Of a DNA stretch of 64,000 nt, positions 20,060 to 30,307 are shown piece after piece. The notes under the pieces are model-generated. The model saw only the letters and a list, made by a program, of their open reading frames with translations. It was not told the origin of the DNA and did not search any database. The DNA lies in assembly GCF_002135415.1 (NCBI RefSeq), contig NZ_NEGJ01000001.1, positions 434,001 through 498,000 of the forward strand, in the 5' to 3' direction. A program made the position numbers and the translations under genes. The stretch's first letter is position 1; each line of letters begins with the position of its first letter. The DNA is from Acinetobacter sp. ANC 3832. GTDB lineage: Bacteria; Pseudomonadota; Gammaproteobacteria; Pseudomonadales; Moraxellaceae.

Positions 20060-23000
20060 CTAACCCTTGTATTCTTCATTATTATTATTATCATTATCTA
20101 AACTTGGATTTTCTTGATTAGAATCATCAAGAAAATCCTCCTCATCAAAGCCTTCTATGGATAATCCCCACTCATCATCTGAACCTACTAAAACTTGTAC
20201 TTTTGACGGATCTGCTGTACTAATTTTTCCTGTACGACCATGTTCATCTATTTGCCCTGAAACAAATGAATTTGAATCAGGCATAAATGCTTTATAACTT
20301 AATTGACTAAAGTCACTTTCCCAAAATAAATCATAAATATCTAACTTATTACTATACATCACATTATTTGGAAGCTGAGGCACCTCATAAGACACCTTCG
20401 CCCCACTCACAAAACTATGCTGCCCCGCTTTACTCTCAAACTTACCACCCGTAGTAGAAAATACACCACTTGCATTAATTTTCAGTTGAGAACCACCTGC
20501 CGTCAGCACAATTTCTTTTGGACTGGTAATCTCAATTTTATCTTCCGTTGAAATTAACTTAATAACTTTCTTGGCAATCGCTTCAATAGCATCATCTTGG
20601 GCTTGAATTTTTATTTGACCTTTCGCAGCATAAGCACTTAAACCTTTTTGTGCGGCAAACAAACTAATTTTATCTTGTGCATGTGCAACTAAGTTTTTCT
20701 GCGCACTAAAGTTAATAGATCCTTGAGCACTTTCAGCAATATCTTGCGAAGCTTGTAAAATAATATCTTCCGGCGTGGTTAAAGCAATACCATTCGGTGA
20801 AGCCAATAACATCAAGGCTTGTCTAAATAATTTGCCTTGTTCCTGTTTTTTATCATCACTGCTATTTTCTAAACCTTGGGTATAACCTTCCATAAAACCT
20901 TGCAATGAACTTAACGCTTTATTTGGAGTAATTTCAAGTTTGCTTCCCTTACTAAATGTTCCGCAAGTACTCATAAGATCAAAATCTTTAATATCAACAT
21001 TTGCTAAAACTTTACCGACACTTTGAATCGATTCAAAAGGATTCGATTGAATATTGTCCTTTAAACTCGCCAATTTCCCTTTAATGACATCTGTTCCATG
21101 CTCCTGAACATTCTCAATAAAATCTTTTAAATTCTGTATGGAGTCTTTGGCGTCTGCAAAAAAGGCATTAAATTCATCCACAACACCTTTCGCATTTCCT
21201 CCAAACGAACCGACATCGCTAATAAAGCCACCACAATCTTTTAATGCATTTAAAGGGTCATTACTAATTCCCTCTTTAAATAAACTGACTGTTGAAAGCA
21301 CGGCCTGAGCTGAATTTTTTATTTCTAAAGATTGAATAAACTTAGGTAAACGACTAATCACATTTAATGCATCTGTTTGTTGCTTCACTGCAATTTCACT
21401 TAACATTTTCATGCTTTCATGGCCTTGACTCAATAAAGACTGAGCTTGTGCTGCCTCTAAGTGATCTGCGATTGCATTTTCTTGTGCATAAGTCGTAATC
21501 AACATTCCTTTTCCAGCACGCATAGCACCATAAGCATCTGTTCTGAGCTCAAATCCCTCACCGCGTCCATTACTGGTTTCTTTGTCTTTTGGATGACTTA
21601 AATTACCCAAATTGAGTTGCGTTGCGGCATGACTACTTTGTAATTGAGTACTAATTTGTCCTGTCGTATCATCAAAACGAAGTTGGTTAAATCCAGCACC
21701 AGCCACTTCTTGTGAACGTATACCACTGAGTTTTTTGGTATCAGGCAGCTGTCCTTTAATATCAAACATGGTTTGATGACGTTCAGCTTCATGTATACGC
21801 CCCGTTACAAATGGACGATCAACATTACCATCAAAGAAATCAATCACAACAATTTCACCAATACGGGGATGAAATCTTGTTCCATAACCCTCACCTGCCC
21901 ATGAGGTCAGGACATCTATCCACGCAGAATCGGTGTCGTTATCATTACTTCCAGCGCCACTGTCATGTGTATTATCATCTGCACGCGTAAATAAGAACCG
22001 AACTTTAATCCGCCCCCACTGATCCACGTAAATAGTTTCACCTTGTGGTCCAACCACTTTGGCACGTTGCGGATAAGCTGAAGGACGATGACTCAATACA
22101 TTAAATTCAGGAACAATCGGAATATTACGACGAACTAAAGACAGCTCATTGGCTTGACGTTCATCTTTTTGAACAAAGTTCCAACGGCTTAAATTGACTA
22201 AGGATGTCACTTGATTTTGAATATCTTTCGGTAAATTATTTTGGTTATAGAACTGCTTACCTAGAATTAAAAATTCACGATCAGAACCACTATGTTGATC
22301 AATTTCAGGATGGTCTGCTAATTCAAACCAATAACCTACTTGAGCATCTCGGACACTACTTACAGCGCTAAAATACTTAGATTGTAAATCTTGATATTGT
22401 GATAACTGTGAATTCAGTTTTTCTAATTGTGTACTACTCGATGCAGTGGTTTGATCTTCACCTTTTAAATCACTGGTCCAAGCAGGGCTAATCGTCCAAG
22501 CTTGTTCTAAGCTTAAGGTTTCATTGTCTTGTTGTTCACTATGTGCATGATGACTTAAATGAATTTCACCTTGATCTTGCGCCAAGCTATCTGCTTGCCA
22601 GCGTTGCACTTGAATAGAGGTCGATTGAAGATGGCGTTGTGCTATAAAACTAGTAATGCTATCAAACCGTTCTGTTGCACTACTGCGATGAAAGCGAATT
22701 GTTCTCCGACTCAATGCCTCATATTGGCTATTGTCATCAATTAAGCGAAGCTTTTGTACTTGGATTTGTGTTGCCGACACAGGAACGATTCTTGCAGATT
22801 CATCAACTAACCAATTGATACCTTCGCTACGCCATAAGCGTGTTAAAAATTCATAATCTGTTTCATTGGCTTGCATCACAAAAGGACGAATATCGTAATC
22901 TTGTTTTAAACCATTGGCATCTAAGCTGAGGCTCACTGCGAATAATGGACTTTTTGTCTGCCATTCTTTAAATAAAATTTCACTAATTTCACGAACACTT

Positions 23001-23383
23001 TTATTCATAAACACACGACTATTACGACGTTTGTGCCACAGTGCCGTACCATCTTCGATTGTGAGTTTATATAGCGTTAGTGCACCATCACTTTGTCCTT
23101 GGCTCGCCCCTGTAATAATACCAGTCGTTCGATATAGCTCGCCAAAATCAGTGACTTGATCTACTGCAACTTGACCGCCTATAAATTGCTTTAATGCAAT
23201 ATGGGCATTGGTCGAAAGGCATAGAATTTCTGCTTTCAGTCCTTGATTAATAAAATGTTGCCCTTGAATACACTGAATAAAAACCTGTGTATTTAAAGCA
23301 CTATTTGAGAACTGAATATGCAAGGCACGCTTTTGTAAACTCAACCCCAAACTTTCAATCAAAACATTAATATTTTTCAACAT
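20060..23383 (-). CDS. vgrG: Type VI secretion spike protein VgrG
   Basis: 1107 residues. The N-terminal half has the phage-tail gp27/gp44-like part, with the OB-fold core at ~435-530 (VVGPQGETIYVDQWGRIKVR). A large helical insertion follows (~634-857). A DUF2345 region at ~890-1000 with repetitive beta-needle pattern ends in an acidic tail (~1000-1107, rich in Asp/Asn/Glu) that probably docks the adjacent effector. It is the first gene of a three-gene operon. No baffle, sheath or other core T6SS genes are in the window, so this is an orphan vgrG island. Confidence 0.95.
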   Translation of the reverse strand: MLKNINVLIESLGLSLQKRALHIQFSNSALNTQVFIQCIQGQHFINQGLKAEILCLSTNAHIALKQFIGGQVAVDQVTDFGELYRTTGIITGASQGQSDGALTLYKLTIEDGTALWHKRRNSRVFMNKSVREISEILFKEWQTKSPLFAVSLSLDANGLKQDYDIRPFVMQANETDYEFLTRLWRSEGINWLVDESARIVPVSATQIQVQKLRLIDDNSQYEALSRRTIRFHRSSATERFDSITSFIAQRHLQSTSIQVQRWQADSLAQDQGEIHLSHHAHSEQQDNETLSLEQAWTISPAWTSDLKGEDQTTASSSTQLEKLNSQLSQYQDLQSKYFSAVSSVRDAQVGYWFELADHPEIDQHSGSDREFLILGKQFYNQNNLPKDIQNQVTSLVNLSRWNFVQKDERQANELSLVRRNIPIVPEFNVLSHRPSAYPQRAKVVGPQGETIYVDQWGRIKVRFLFTRADDNTHDSGAGSNDNDTDSAWIDVLTSWAGEGYGTRFHPRIGEIVVIDFFDGNVDRPFVTGRIHEAERHQTMFDIKGQLPDTKKLSGIRSQEVAGAGFNQLRFDDTTGQISTQLQSSHAATQLNLGNLSHPKDKETSNGRGEGFELRTDAYGAMRAGKGMLITTYAQENAIADHLEAAQAQSLLSQGHESMKMLSEIAVKQQTDALNVISRLPKFIQSLEIKNSAQAVLSTVSLFKEGISNDPLNALKDCGGFISDVGSFGGNAKGVVDEFNAFFADAKDSIQNLKDFIENVQEHGTDVIKGKLASLKDNIQSNPFESIQSVGKVLANVDIKDFDLMSTCGTFSKGSKLEITPNKALSSLQGFMEGYTQGLENSSDDKKQEQGKLFRQALMLLASPNGIALTTPEDIILQASQDIAESAQGSINFSAQKNLVAHAQDKISLFAAQKGLSAYAAKGQIKIQAQDDAIEAIAKKVIKLISTEDKIEITSPKEIVLTAGGSQLKINASGVFSTTGGKFESKAGQHSFVSGAKVSYEVPQLPNNVMYSNKLDIYDLFWESDFSQLSYKAFMPDSNSFVSGQIDEHGRTGKISTADPSKVQVLVGSDDEWGLSIEGFDEEDFLDDSNQENPSLDNDNNNNEEYKG

Positions 23384-23470
23384 GGCTTATTGTTTTTAAA
23401 CTATTTTAAGCAATTCTAAACGAGCTTTTCGATAAGTCTAGAGTTCAAATTGTTATCATTTATTATCAAA

Positions 23471-23502
23471 ATAAAAAAAAGGAACCAATTATTTGATTCC
23501 TT
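23471..23502 (-). terminator. Terminator of the malic enzyme gene
   Basis: A 10-bp stem including one G-U pair (23479-23488 with 23493-23502) is followed on the minus strand by an A/T tract seen as A on the plus strand at 23471-23480. It sits 25 bases past the stop. Confidence 0.85.
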
Positions 23503-23526
23503 TAGATTTAGTTAAATTGAATAAAA

Positions 23527-25236
23527 TTAGAACGGAACACGTTTATAGTGACGATATTCTGGTTTCCAGAAGTTTTCTTCTAAGCGTTGCTGTAACAATT
23601 CATCAGAAATTGCAGGTGCTACACCATCTTCAATGGCTGCTTTGGCCACTTTAAAAGCAATAATTTTAGATACTTGCTGCAATTCATTTAAATCAGGCAA
23701 TAAATCAGCATCAATATTTTGCAGTTTTGGAGAACAATCCGCCAATGCATTACTCGATGCAATTAACATATTGTCCGTTACTCGAGTTGCTTGTACGGCA
23801 ATTACTCCCAAACCAATCCCTGGAAAAATATACGAATTATTACACTGTGAAATATTATAAGTTTTACCCTGATAATTCACAGGTGCAAATGGACTACCAG
23901 TCGCAATTAAAGCCTTGCCATTGGTCCAATGAATAATATCTGCTGGTACAGCTTCAACACGTGACGTTGGATTTGACAGAGGGAGAACAATTGGATGTTC
24001 ACAATTTTCAGCCAAAGTTCGAATCACTTCTTCTGTAAATAATCCCGGCTGACCTGATACACCAATCAATACAGTTGGCTTGGCATTTTTCACAACATCG
24101 AGTAATGAAATAATTTCATCTGCATTACCCCAATGGGTAATCGCTTCAGGCTTTTGCGCTAGTTTACGTTGGAAATCTAAGAGGTTTGGCTGATTTTCAG
24201 TAATTAAACCAAAACGATCGACCATATATACACGTTCACGAGCTTGAGCATCGGTTAAACCCTCAACCACCATTTGCGCCACAATTTGTTCTGCAATACC
24301 ACAGCCTGCTGAACCTGCTCCCAAGAATGCAACTTTCTGATCTTTCAGTTGTTTACCCGCAGCACGACTGGCTGCAATTAAACTTCCCACAGATACTGCC
24401 GCTGTTCCTTGAATATCATCATTAAAACAACAAATTTGATCACGATATTTTTCCAATAAAGGCATTGCATTCTTTTGGGCAAAGTCTTCAAATTGGATCA
24501 AGGCAGTCGGCCAACGATGCTTCACCGCAGTAATCACTTCATCAACAAATTCGTAATATTCATCACCACTGATTCGTGGCTGATTCCACCCCATATAAAT
24601 AGGGTCATTCAATAATTGCTGATTATTGGTACCGACATCAATGGTGATTGGTAGTGTATAGGCAGGGCTAATACCACCACATGCGGTATATAACGATAAT
24701 TTACCAATCGGAATCCCCATACCGCCAATACCTTGGTCACCTAAACCTAAGATACGCTCACCATCTGTAATCACGATGACTTTCACATTCTTCTTATTCA
24801 CATTATGCAGAATGTCATTGATATGATTACGGTCAGGATATGAGATAAAAATCCCACGATGACGGCGGTAAATATCAGAAAAACGCTGACATGCCTCACC
24901 CACGGTTGGGGTATAGATAATTGGCATCATTTCACTTAAATGATTTTCAATTAAGTGATAAAACAACGTTTCATTGGTGTCTTGTATATTTCGTAAATAA
25001 ATATGCTTGTTGATTGCGTCATTAAAAGCGCAGTACTGTTGGTATGAACGTTGACTCTGCTCTTCAATGCTTTCAATCACATGTGGAATTAAACCATGAA
25101 GGTTAAAGCGAGTACGCTCTTCTTCACTAAATGCCGAACCTTTATTTAACAGTGGAAGTTCTAATAAGGTATTACCTGCATAAGGAATATATAAAGGGTG
25201 CTTTTTCAAATGTTCAGTTGTCATTTCCATTCTCAT
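23527..25236 (-). CDS. maeA: NAD-dependent malic enzyme
   Basis: 569 residues, the length of the bacterial NAD-linked (SfcA/MaeA) class. It converts malate to pyruvate and CO2. The malic signature [14 protein letters not shown] and the nucleotide-binding [14 protein letters not shown] are present, as is [12 protein letters not shown]. Starts at ATG 25236, 25230 or 25224 are all possible; none has a good ribosome site. It is monocistronic and read away from the lipoprotein gene at 25504. Confidence 0.93.
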   Translation of the reverse strand: MRMEMTTEHLKKHPLYIPYAGNTLLELPLLNKGSAFSEEERTRFNLHGLIPHVIESIEEQSQRSYQQYCAFNDAINKHIYLRNIQDTNETLFYHLIENHLSEMMPIIYTPTVGEACQRFSDIYRRHRGIFISYPDRNHINDILHNVNKKNVKVIVITDGERILGLGDQGIGGMGIPIGKLSLYTACGGISPAYTLPITIDVGTNNQQLLNDPIYMGWNQPRISGDEYYEFVDEVITAVKHRWPTALIQFEDFAQKNAMPLLEKYRDQICCFNDDIQGTAAVSVGSLIAASRAAGKQLKDQKVAFLGAGSAGCGIAEQIVAQMVVEGLTDAQARERVYMVDRFGLITENQPNLLDFQRKLAQKPEAITHWGNADEIISLLDVVKNAKPTVLIGVSGQPGLFTEEVIRTLAENCEHPIVLPLSNPTSRVEAVPADIIHWTNGKALIATGSPFAPVNYQGKTYNISQCNNSYIFPGIGLGVIAVQATRVTDNMLIASSNALADCSPKLQNIDADLLPDLNELQQVSKIIAFKVAKAAIEDGVAPAISDELLQQRLEENFWKPEYRHYKRVPF

Positions 25237-25503
25237 TTTATGCGGACAATGCTGTAATGACCTAAGTCTTTCGCCACAAATACTACTTTCGTCTTATATT
25301 AGCTTAAGCCTATTTTTAGCGAAATGGGTATTTAGATACGTGATAATGATATGCTGAGTATTTTACAGAATGATAAATTACTGTATTTTTCATACAAAAC
25401 GTCACAATAAAGCGTTTTTTAAAGTGAGGTTGCATTTTCAGCGCAATTCATGAAAGATATATCAGGACTTGGTTCTAATCATCACTTTTTTTACAATAAG
25501 AAT

Positions 25504-26085
25504 ATGACAATGAAAACTCAATTAAAAATAATCTTCATCTGCACCGCAATCCTCTTAAGTGGTTGCCAAACCGTTTCCAAAACAACCTCAAAAATGAAAG
25601 ATATGGTCGGTTTAGGTGAAAAGAAAGTACCTGAAATTGATCAGAAAGGTGTAGTCGATGTCAGTAAAACCACTTTAGAAAAAATTGAGCAAATGACGCT
25701 GAATATGCCGACAGGTCAATGGGTCTATATCGAAAATGATTTACAAGGTATTTATAATTTACAAAACAAAGCTAAAACGGGTGAAATGCTGTTTTTTCGT
25801 TTGAACTGTAAAATTCCGTCACAAAAGCAAAGCTTTACTATTCAAAATAAAGATGGACAAGATATCTTAAAAGCCCATGATCCACAAGCAGGCTCAATTC
25901 AGTTTTTATTAGACAATAAAAACTTTGCCAACCCTTTTGATGCTGTGAATGCAAAAAAACTTGAACCGTTTAAAACTGCTTTAAAAACGGCAAAAGTGAT
26001 TAAAATATTTAATGCATCAAAACTCTATACCTTCCAAAATGGTCATGCAGAGTTATTAGAAAAACCTGTGAGCTGTAAAGAATAG
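25504..26085 (+). CDS. Lipoprotein of unknown function
   Basis: 193 residues from ATG 25504 (MTMKTQLKI); upstream codons are open but precede the signal peptide. Lipobox LSGC follows a short hydrophobic helix. The mature part has a TGQWVYIENDLQGIYN stretch and two later Cys residues (CKIP and the near-terminal SCKE), which may pair. I do not recognise the family. Monocistronic. Confidence 0.8.
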   Translation: MTMKTQLKIIFICTAILLSGCQTVSKTTSKMKDMVGLGEKKVPEIDQKGVVDVSKTTLEKIEQMTLNMPTGQWVYIENDLQGIYNLQNKAKTGEMLFFRLNCKIPSQKQSFTIQNKDGQDILKAHDPQAGSIQFLLDNKNFANPFDAVNAKKLEPFKTALKTAKVIKIFNASKLYTFQNGHAELLEKPVSCKE

Positions 26086-26396
26086 TTCTATTCAGAATAG
26101 GTTTCTTGGATAGCGCCTTTATTTATAGTGATTCAAGAAACCTATTCTGATGATATTTCTATAAATAATACGGTTAAAGATGAGCATCATGCTTTAAACA
26201 ACAAACCACTTAGAAGGTGATTTCCTGTCTTTAAATATTGATTTTAAGACTTATTTTGAAGCTTCACTCTTTCATTCTTAGAAAAAAACTGCCTTTTATC
26301 ACGAATAGCCTTTATTCGATACAAATGCGTTCACCTAAAGACTGTGAAATTTGCTATATTTGCTGTTTTTCTGCGACATTTATTTCTCGATAGATT
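26086..26396. other. Intergenic stretch of 311 bases without a gene
   Basis: Apart from the long inverted repeat at 26092-26150 and the argS leader there is nothing I can assign. The rest is AT-rich, with no credible open frame; an ATT-rich argS promoter presumably lies within the last 100 bases. Confidence 0.7.
26092..26150. repeat. 17-bp perfect inverted repeat, 25-base loop
   Basis: TCAGAATAGGTTTCTTG at 26092-26108 is perfectly complementary to 26134-26150. It lies seven bases past the stop of the lipoprotein gene. No long T-run follows, so it may be an unusual terminator, an RNA-processing stem or a mobile miniature repeat. Confidence 0.85.
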
Positions 26397-28202
26397 ATGA
26401 ATACGGCCATACAAGCAGCTCTCGATCATGCAGTTCAATCCCTTCAATCTCAAGGGATTCTCCCATCTGACTGGAAAAACACCAGTACTTTGACGCGTAC
26501 TAAAGACCGAAGTCACGGTGATTTTGCGTCAAACATTGCCATGATTGGTTCTAAAGCTGCGAGCATGAAACCTCGTGATCTTGCAGAAAAAATCTTAGCA
26601 AATTTACCTGAAGTTGCAGATATCACCAAAGCTGAAATCGCAGGTCCAGGCTTTATCAATTTCTTTTTGAATGCAGGACAACGTTTTGCAATTCTTGATC
26701 AAATTCAAGCGCAAAAAGATGAGTTTGGTAAAACCCAAGCCAATGCTGCTAAAAAAATCCAAGTTGAATTCGTTTCTGCGAACCCGACCTCTAGCCTACA
26801 CGTAGGTCATGGTCGTGGTGCAGCGTATGGTATGACGGTTGCGAATTTACTTGAAGCAACCGGTGCTAAAGTTGATCGTGAATATTATGTGAATGATGCA
26901 GGTCGTCAAATGGACATCCTTGCAACATCAACCTATTTACGTTACCTCGAACTCACAGGTCAAAGCTTAGTCTTCCCAAAGAATGCTTATCAAGGCGACT
27001 ACGTTAAAGAAATTGCACAAAGCATTATTGATAAACATGGTGATGCTTATGTACACCCTGTTGCTGATGTCTATAAAGATGTGCCTGAAGATGTTCAATA
27101 CGCTGAAGAACTTGATGCTGAAGGCAACAAGGTTGTACTTTCAGGCGATAAAGAAAAACACATTGATGGTTTAATTTATAACTCACAAGCTTTAACTGGT
27201 ACAGGTTACCGTGTTTTCCATCAAGCTGCTTTACATGCCATTTTAGATGACATTAAAGATGACTTGGGTGAATTCGGGGTAACTTTTGACAAATGGTTCA
27301 GCGAAGCTGCTTTAACTGAAAAAATTGATGAAGCACTACAGACGCTTGATCAACGTGGTTTCTTATACGAAAAAGATGGCAACATCTGGTTTAAATCGAC
27401 TGACTTTGGCGATGAAAAAGACCGTGTTGTGAAACGTCGTAATGGTCAAACCACTTATTTTGCATCAGATATTGCGTATCACTTGAATAAACTGCAACGT
27501 GGTTATACTGATATTATTGATATTTGGGGTTCAGATCACCATGGTTATATTGCACGTGTAAAAGCTGCCATTGATGCAATGGGGTATGACTCTAAAAAAT
27601 TGACCGTGCTTTTGGTTCAATTCGTCAGCTTATGGCGTAGCGGTGTGATGGTGCAAATGTCATCTCGTTCAGGTCAATTTGTGACTTTACGTGACCTACG
27701 CAAAGAAGTCGGCAATGATGCCGCACGTTTCTATTATGTAATGCGTAAATCTGAACAACACATTGATTTTGACTTAGATCTTGCTGTATCGCAAAGTAAA
27801 GACAATGCGGTGTATTACATTCAGTATGCGTATGCACGTGTGAACCGTATGGTTGATTTGAAAGCACCTGAAAAAAATATTCCATTTAGTCGTGAGCAAT
27901 TAGCCAATTACGATGCATCTTTACTCACACTTGAAGCTGAAACTGAAATTCTTGCAAAATTAGCAGCGTATCCTGAAATTGTGATTCGTGCTGCCAATAG
28001 TTATGAACCGCATCAAATCGGTAACTACTTGAAAGAATTGGCTGCACTCTTCCACGGTTGGTACAACTTAGATGATGCAAAAGTTTTGGATGATCAAAAT
28101 GTTGCACTATCTCAAGCACGTTTATTATTATCAATAAACGTACAACAAGTGATTAAAAATGGTTTAACATTGCTTGGTGTTTCAGCACCTTATGAAATGT
28201 AA
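26397..28202 (+). CDS. argS: Arginyl-tRNA synthetase
   Basis: 601 residues, class I. The HIGH-type motif is HVGH at residues 135-138 within NPTSSLHVGHGRG. The usual KMSKS loop is replaced by a MSSRSG region, as in many ArgS proteins. The N-terminal additional domain and the C-terminal DALR anticodon-binding domain (beginning near YYIQYAYARV) are both present. It loads Arg onto tRNA-Arg. It is followed after 27 bases by the SPOR gene, with which it is probably co-transcribed. Confidence 0.97.
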   Translation: MNTAIQAALDHAVQSLQSQGILPSDWKNTSTLTRTKDRSHGDFASNIAMIGSKAASMKPRDLAEKILANLPEVADITKAEIAGPGFINFFLNAGQRFAILDQIQAQKDEFGKTQANAAKKIQVEFVSANPTSSLHVGHGRGAAYGMTVANLLEATGAKVDREYYVNDAGRQMDILATSTYLRYLELTGQSLVFPKNAYQGDYVKEIAQSIIDKHGDAYVHPVADVYKDVPEDVQYAEELDAEGNKVVLSGDKEKHIDGLIYNSQALTGTGYRVFHQAALHAILDDIKDDLGEFGVTFDKWFSEAALTEKIDEALQTLDQRGFLYEKDGNIWFKSTDFGDEKDRVVKRRNGQTTYFASDIAYHLNKLQRGYTDIIDIWGSDHHGYIARVKAAIDAMGYDSKKLTVLLVQFVSLWRSGVMVQMSSRSGQFVTLRDLRKEVGNDAARFYYVMRKSEQHIDFDLDLAVSQSKDNAVYYIQYAYARVNRMVDLKAPEKNIPFSREQLANYDASLLTLEAETEILAKLAAYPEIVIRAANSYEPHQIGNYLKELAALFHGWYNLDDAKVLDDQNVALSQARLLLSINVQQVIKNGLTLLGVSAPYEM

Positions 28203-28229
28203 CAATAAACAATAAGAGAGGAATTCCAC

Positions 28230-28829
28230 GTGTTTGGAAAAACGCAGCGCGGTGTGTCTGAACGACCGAATAAGCCAAAGCAACCATTGATTCCTAAATG
28301 GTTAGGTATGCTTGTGGTTATTTTAATCGTGTTAAGTTTTGCAGTAGCGCTCATGCTCTGGAAACCGTGGGCTCCTGTCCAACCGAAAAATGAAGTTACT
28401 TCTGAGCATTATCAAGAAGATACTAACAAAGATTATCGGTTTTACGATCTATTACCACAGCAACAAGTTACACCTATTCCTGAACAGGCGATTCCTGAAT
28501 CACAAACTCAAAGTCAGCCTGTGATTGTAGAAGCTCCTGCTCAAACAGAGCAAGTGGATACTGGTGTAGATGGCTCTGAGCAAGCAGCAGTCCCTGCTCA
28601 ACCTGAGTATATCTTACAAGTGCGTAGTTACCCTGACCCTGACAGCGCTGATGCACGTCGAGCAGAAATTATTTTAAATGGTTTATCTGCTGATGTGATG
28701 AAAAGCACGGAAGGTAATCAAACTTGGTACCGTGTCATTTCAGGTCCATATGAATCTCAAAATGCGGCAGTGATTGCACAGCAAACTTTACAACATAGTG
28801 GCATCGATTCGATTGTGGTGAAGCGTTAA
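28230..28829 (+). CDS. SPOR-domain membrane protein (FtsN-like)
   Basis: 199 residues starting at GTG 28230 with a GAGGA site. A short basic cytoplasmic tail is followed by one membrane helix (WLGMLVVILIVLSFAVAL, residues ~24-43), a Gln/Pro-rich periplasmic linker and a C-terminal SPOR domain (~128-199) that binds denuded glycan at the septum. It lies directly after argS and before a strong terminator. FtsN-like position after argS is common in Acinetobacter and relatives; a true FtsN role is not proven. Confidence 0.88.
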   Translation: MFGKTQRGVSERPNKPKQPLIPKWLGMLVVILIVLSFAVALMLWKPWAPVQPKNEVTSEHYQEDTNKDYRFYDLLPQQQVTPIPEQAIPESQTQSQPVIVEAPAQTEQVDTGVDGSEQAAVPAQPEYILQVRSYPDPDSADARRAEIILNGLSADVMKSTEGNQTWYRVISGPYESQNAAVIAQQTLQHSGIDSIVVKR

Positions 28830-28850
28830 GTACTAAGTACAAATTTCAAA

Positions 28851-28882
28851 AAAGGAACGAATTATTCGTTCCTTTTTTTGTT
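28851..28882. terminator. Bidirectional terminator between the SPOR gene and 28905
   Basis: Stem AAAGGAACGAA / TTCGTTCCTTT with loop TTA is T-flanked on both strands. It can serve the plus-strand argS unit and the minus-strand gene ending at 28905. Confidence 0.9.
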
Positions 28883-28904
28883 TTAGATCGTAGAGAAATT
28901 TAAA

Positions 28905-30188
28905 TTACCATCCCCAACAGGTGCCTGCTTGTGGCTTACCACACTCTGTATATTTCATTGCATACCACAGACTACCACCTGTTCGTGGTGTCTTATCTTT
29001 CTTCACCTCATCACGGTTTAAATCAGTAAAATTCGAGATAGAGGCTGATGTTACAGGGTCTTTAGGCATGTTTTTCTGTAAAAGCAAAGCACCTAGATTC
29101 GCAGCCGTCGATGTTCCATAAATAATATCTGTCGGCTTGGTTGTACCCATTAAGACTGAATAATTTGCGATCGCTGCTTGATAGCCTGTTGCACTGCCTG
29201 AAACAGTCAAATCCACATTCAATGTACTGCTTGCTAAAACATCTGCTGCACCATAGGTTGTCACATCCGTATGGAAATAACTTAAAGGCTTAACCACACC
29301 ATTTGCAATTTGCTTATTAAACCAATCTTCCCATAAAAATTCGGTAAAATCTAGCGCACCTGTGACTTGGCTATAGCCAATATCTCGGGTGAAATACACC
29401 AAAGAACGGTATGGATCATTTTGCATACCCGTTGGATTCGATACAGAAATTAAACCTAAATTTTTAGGCAATTGTTGATAAGTAATCGGTTGGTTTTTAC
29501 CATCTTTCAGCCAAGCCTGACCATTTTTAACCAAGGTTGCCCAAAAAGCATCAGCGGTTTTAAGATCACTATAATTTCCAACAACTTTTACCCAAACTTT
29601 CAGCTGACCACCGCCATCTGCAATTTCTTTTAATTGCGTCATTGAATGATGACCATCTGTAATATAGGGCTTGCCGTCGTAACCAATGGCTACACTTTTG
29701 AGATCGGCTATTTCAGTTCCTGCTTTTTCCAAGCAACTAAATGTGCTCAAATCTTTTAATGTGGCTTTTTGCAATTCTTGAATAGATGCAAAGTCAGCAT
29801 GACCTTTTGCACCAATGGTTGAACAATAATCATCAAACTTTTTACCAATGGTTTTGTTTAAATACACCAATTGATTGACGGGATCTGCTTGCCAAGTTGG
29901 GCGATTGACATCCCCTTGCCAACGACCCAATTTATAATAAATTTGGTCATAACCAACTGCACCTTGCGTTGGAATCATGTCATCAATCGACACTTGAATC
30001 ACATCACCCACTTTGGCTGTTAAAAAACGCTGATCACGGGTATCTACTGGCGGTTGTGGGGTAACAACAGGCGGATTAGGCTGTACAGTGCTTGAACTAT
30101 CATCTTTATTATCATTACACGCACTCAGACCAACGAGGCAACTCAATGCGAGGGCTAGACTTGTCATATTATGGCTTATTGTTTTCAT
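28905..30188 (-). CDS. ParB/Srx-like domain lipoprotein
   Basis: 427 residues. Signal peptide with lipobox LSAC, then a Pro-rich linker (PPVVTPQPPVD). The central part has the ITDGHHSMTQL motif at about residue 175, characteristic of the ParB-like ParBc_2 fold that in ParB, Srx and phosphotransferases binds nucleotide. The C-terminal half (~200-427) is unrecognised and contains several aromatic-rich segments. The role in an outer-membrane lipoprotein is unknown to me. Monocistronic. Confidence 0.8.
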   Translation of the reverse strand: MKTISHNMTSLALALSCLVGLSACNDNKDDSSSTVQPNPPVVTPQPPVDTRDQRFLTAKVGDVIQVSIDDMIPTQGAVGYDQIYYKLGRWQGDVNRPTWQADPVNQLVYLNKTIGKKFDDYCSTIGAKGHADFASIQELQKATLKDLSTFSCLEKAGTEIADLKSVAIGYDGKPYITDGHHSMTQLKEIADGGGQLKVWVKVVGNYSDLKTADAFWATLVKNGQAWLKDGKNQPITYQQLPKNLGLISVSNPTGMQNDPYRSLVYFTRDIGYSQVTGALDFTEFLWEDWFNKQIANGVVKPLSYFHTDVTTYGAADVLASSTLNVDLTVSGSATGYQAAIANYSVLMGTTKPTDIIYGTSTAANLGALLLQKNMPKDPVTSASISNFTDLNRDEVKKDKTPRTGGSLWYAMKYTECGKPQAGTCWGW

Positions 30189-30307
30189 ACGAGAGATAGA
30201 CTTAAATTAAAATAGCCTATTCTCACTGCACAATATGAATATTCCGTGTCATTTTTATGTCGGTTTAATGTCAATTTCAAAATATAAGCTTTTAATATAA
30301 AAACTTT

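Noticed and set aside
25320..25345. Fur-like ATAATGATAT near the lipoprotein 25504 promoter
   Set aside because: It matches only half of a Fur site, with no second arm.
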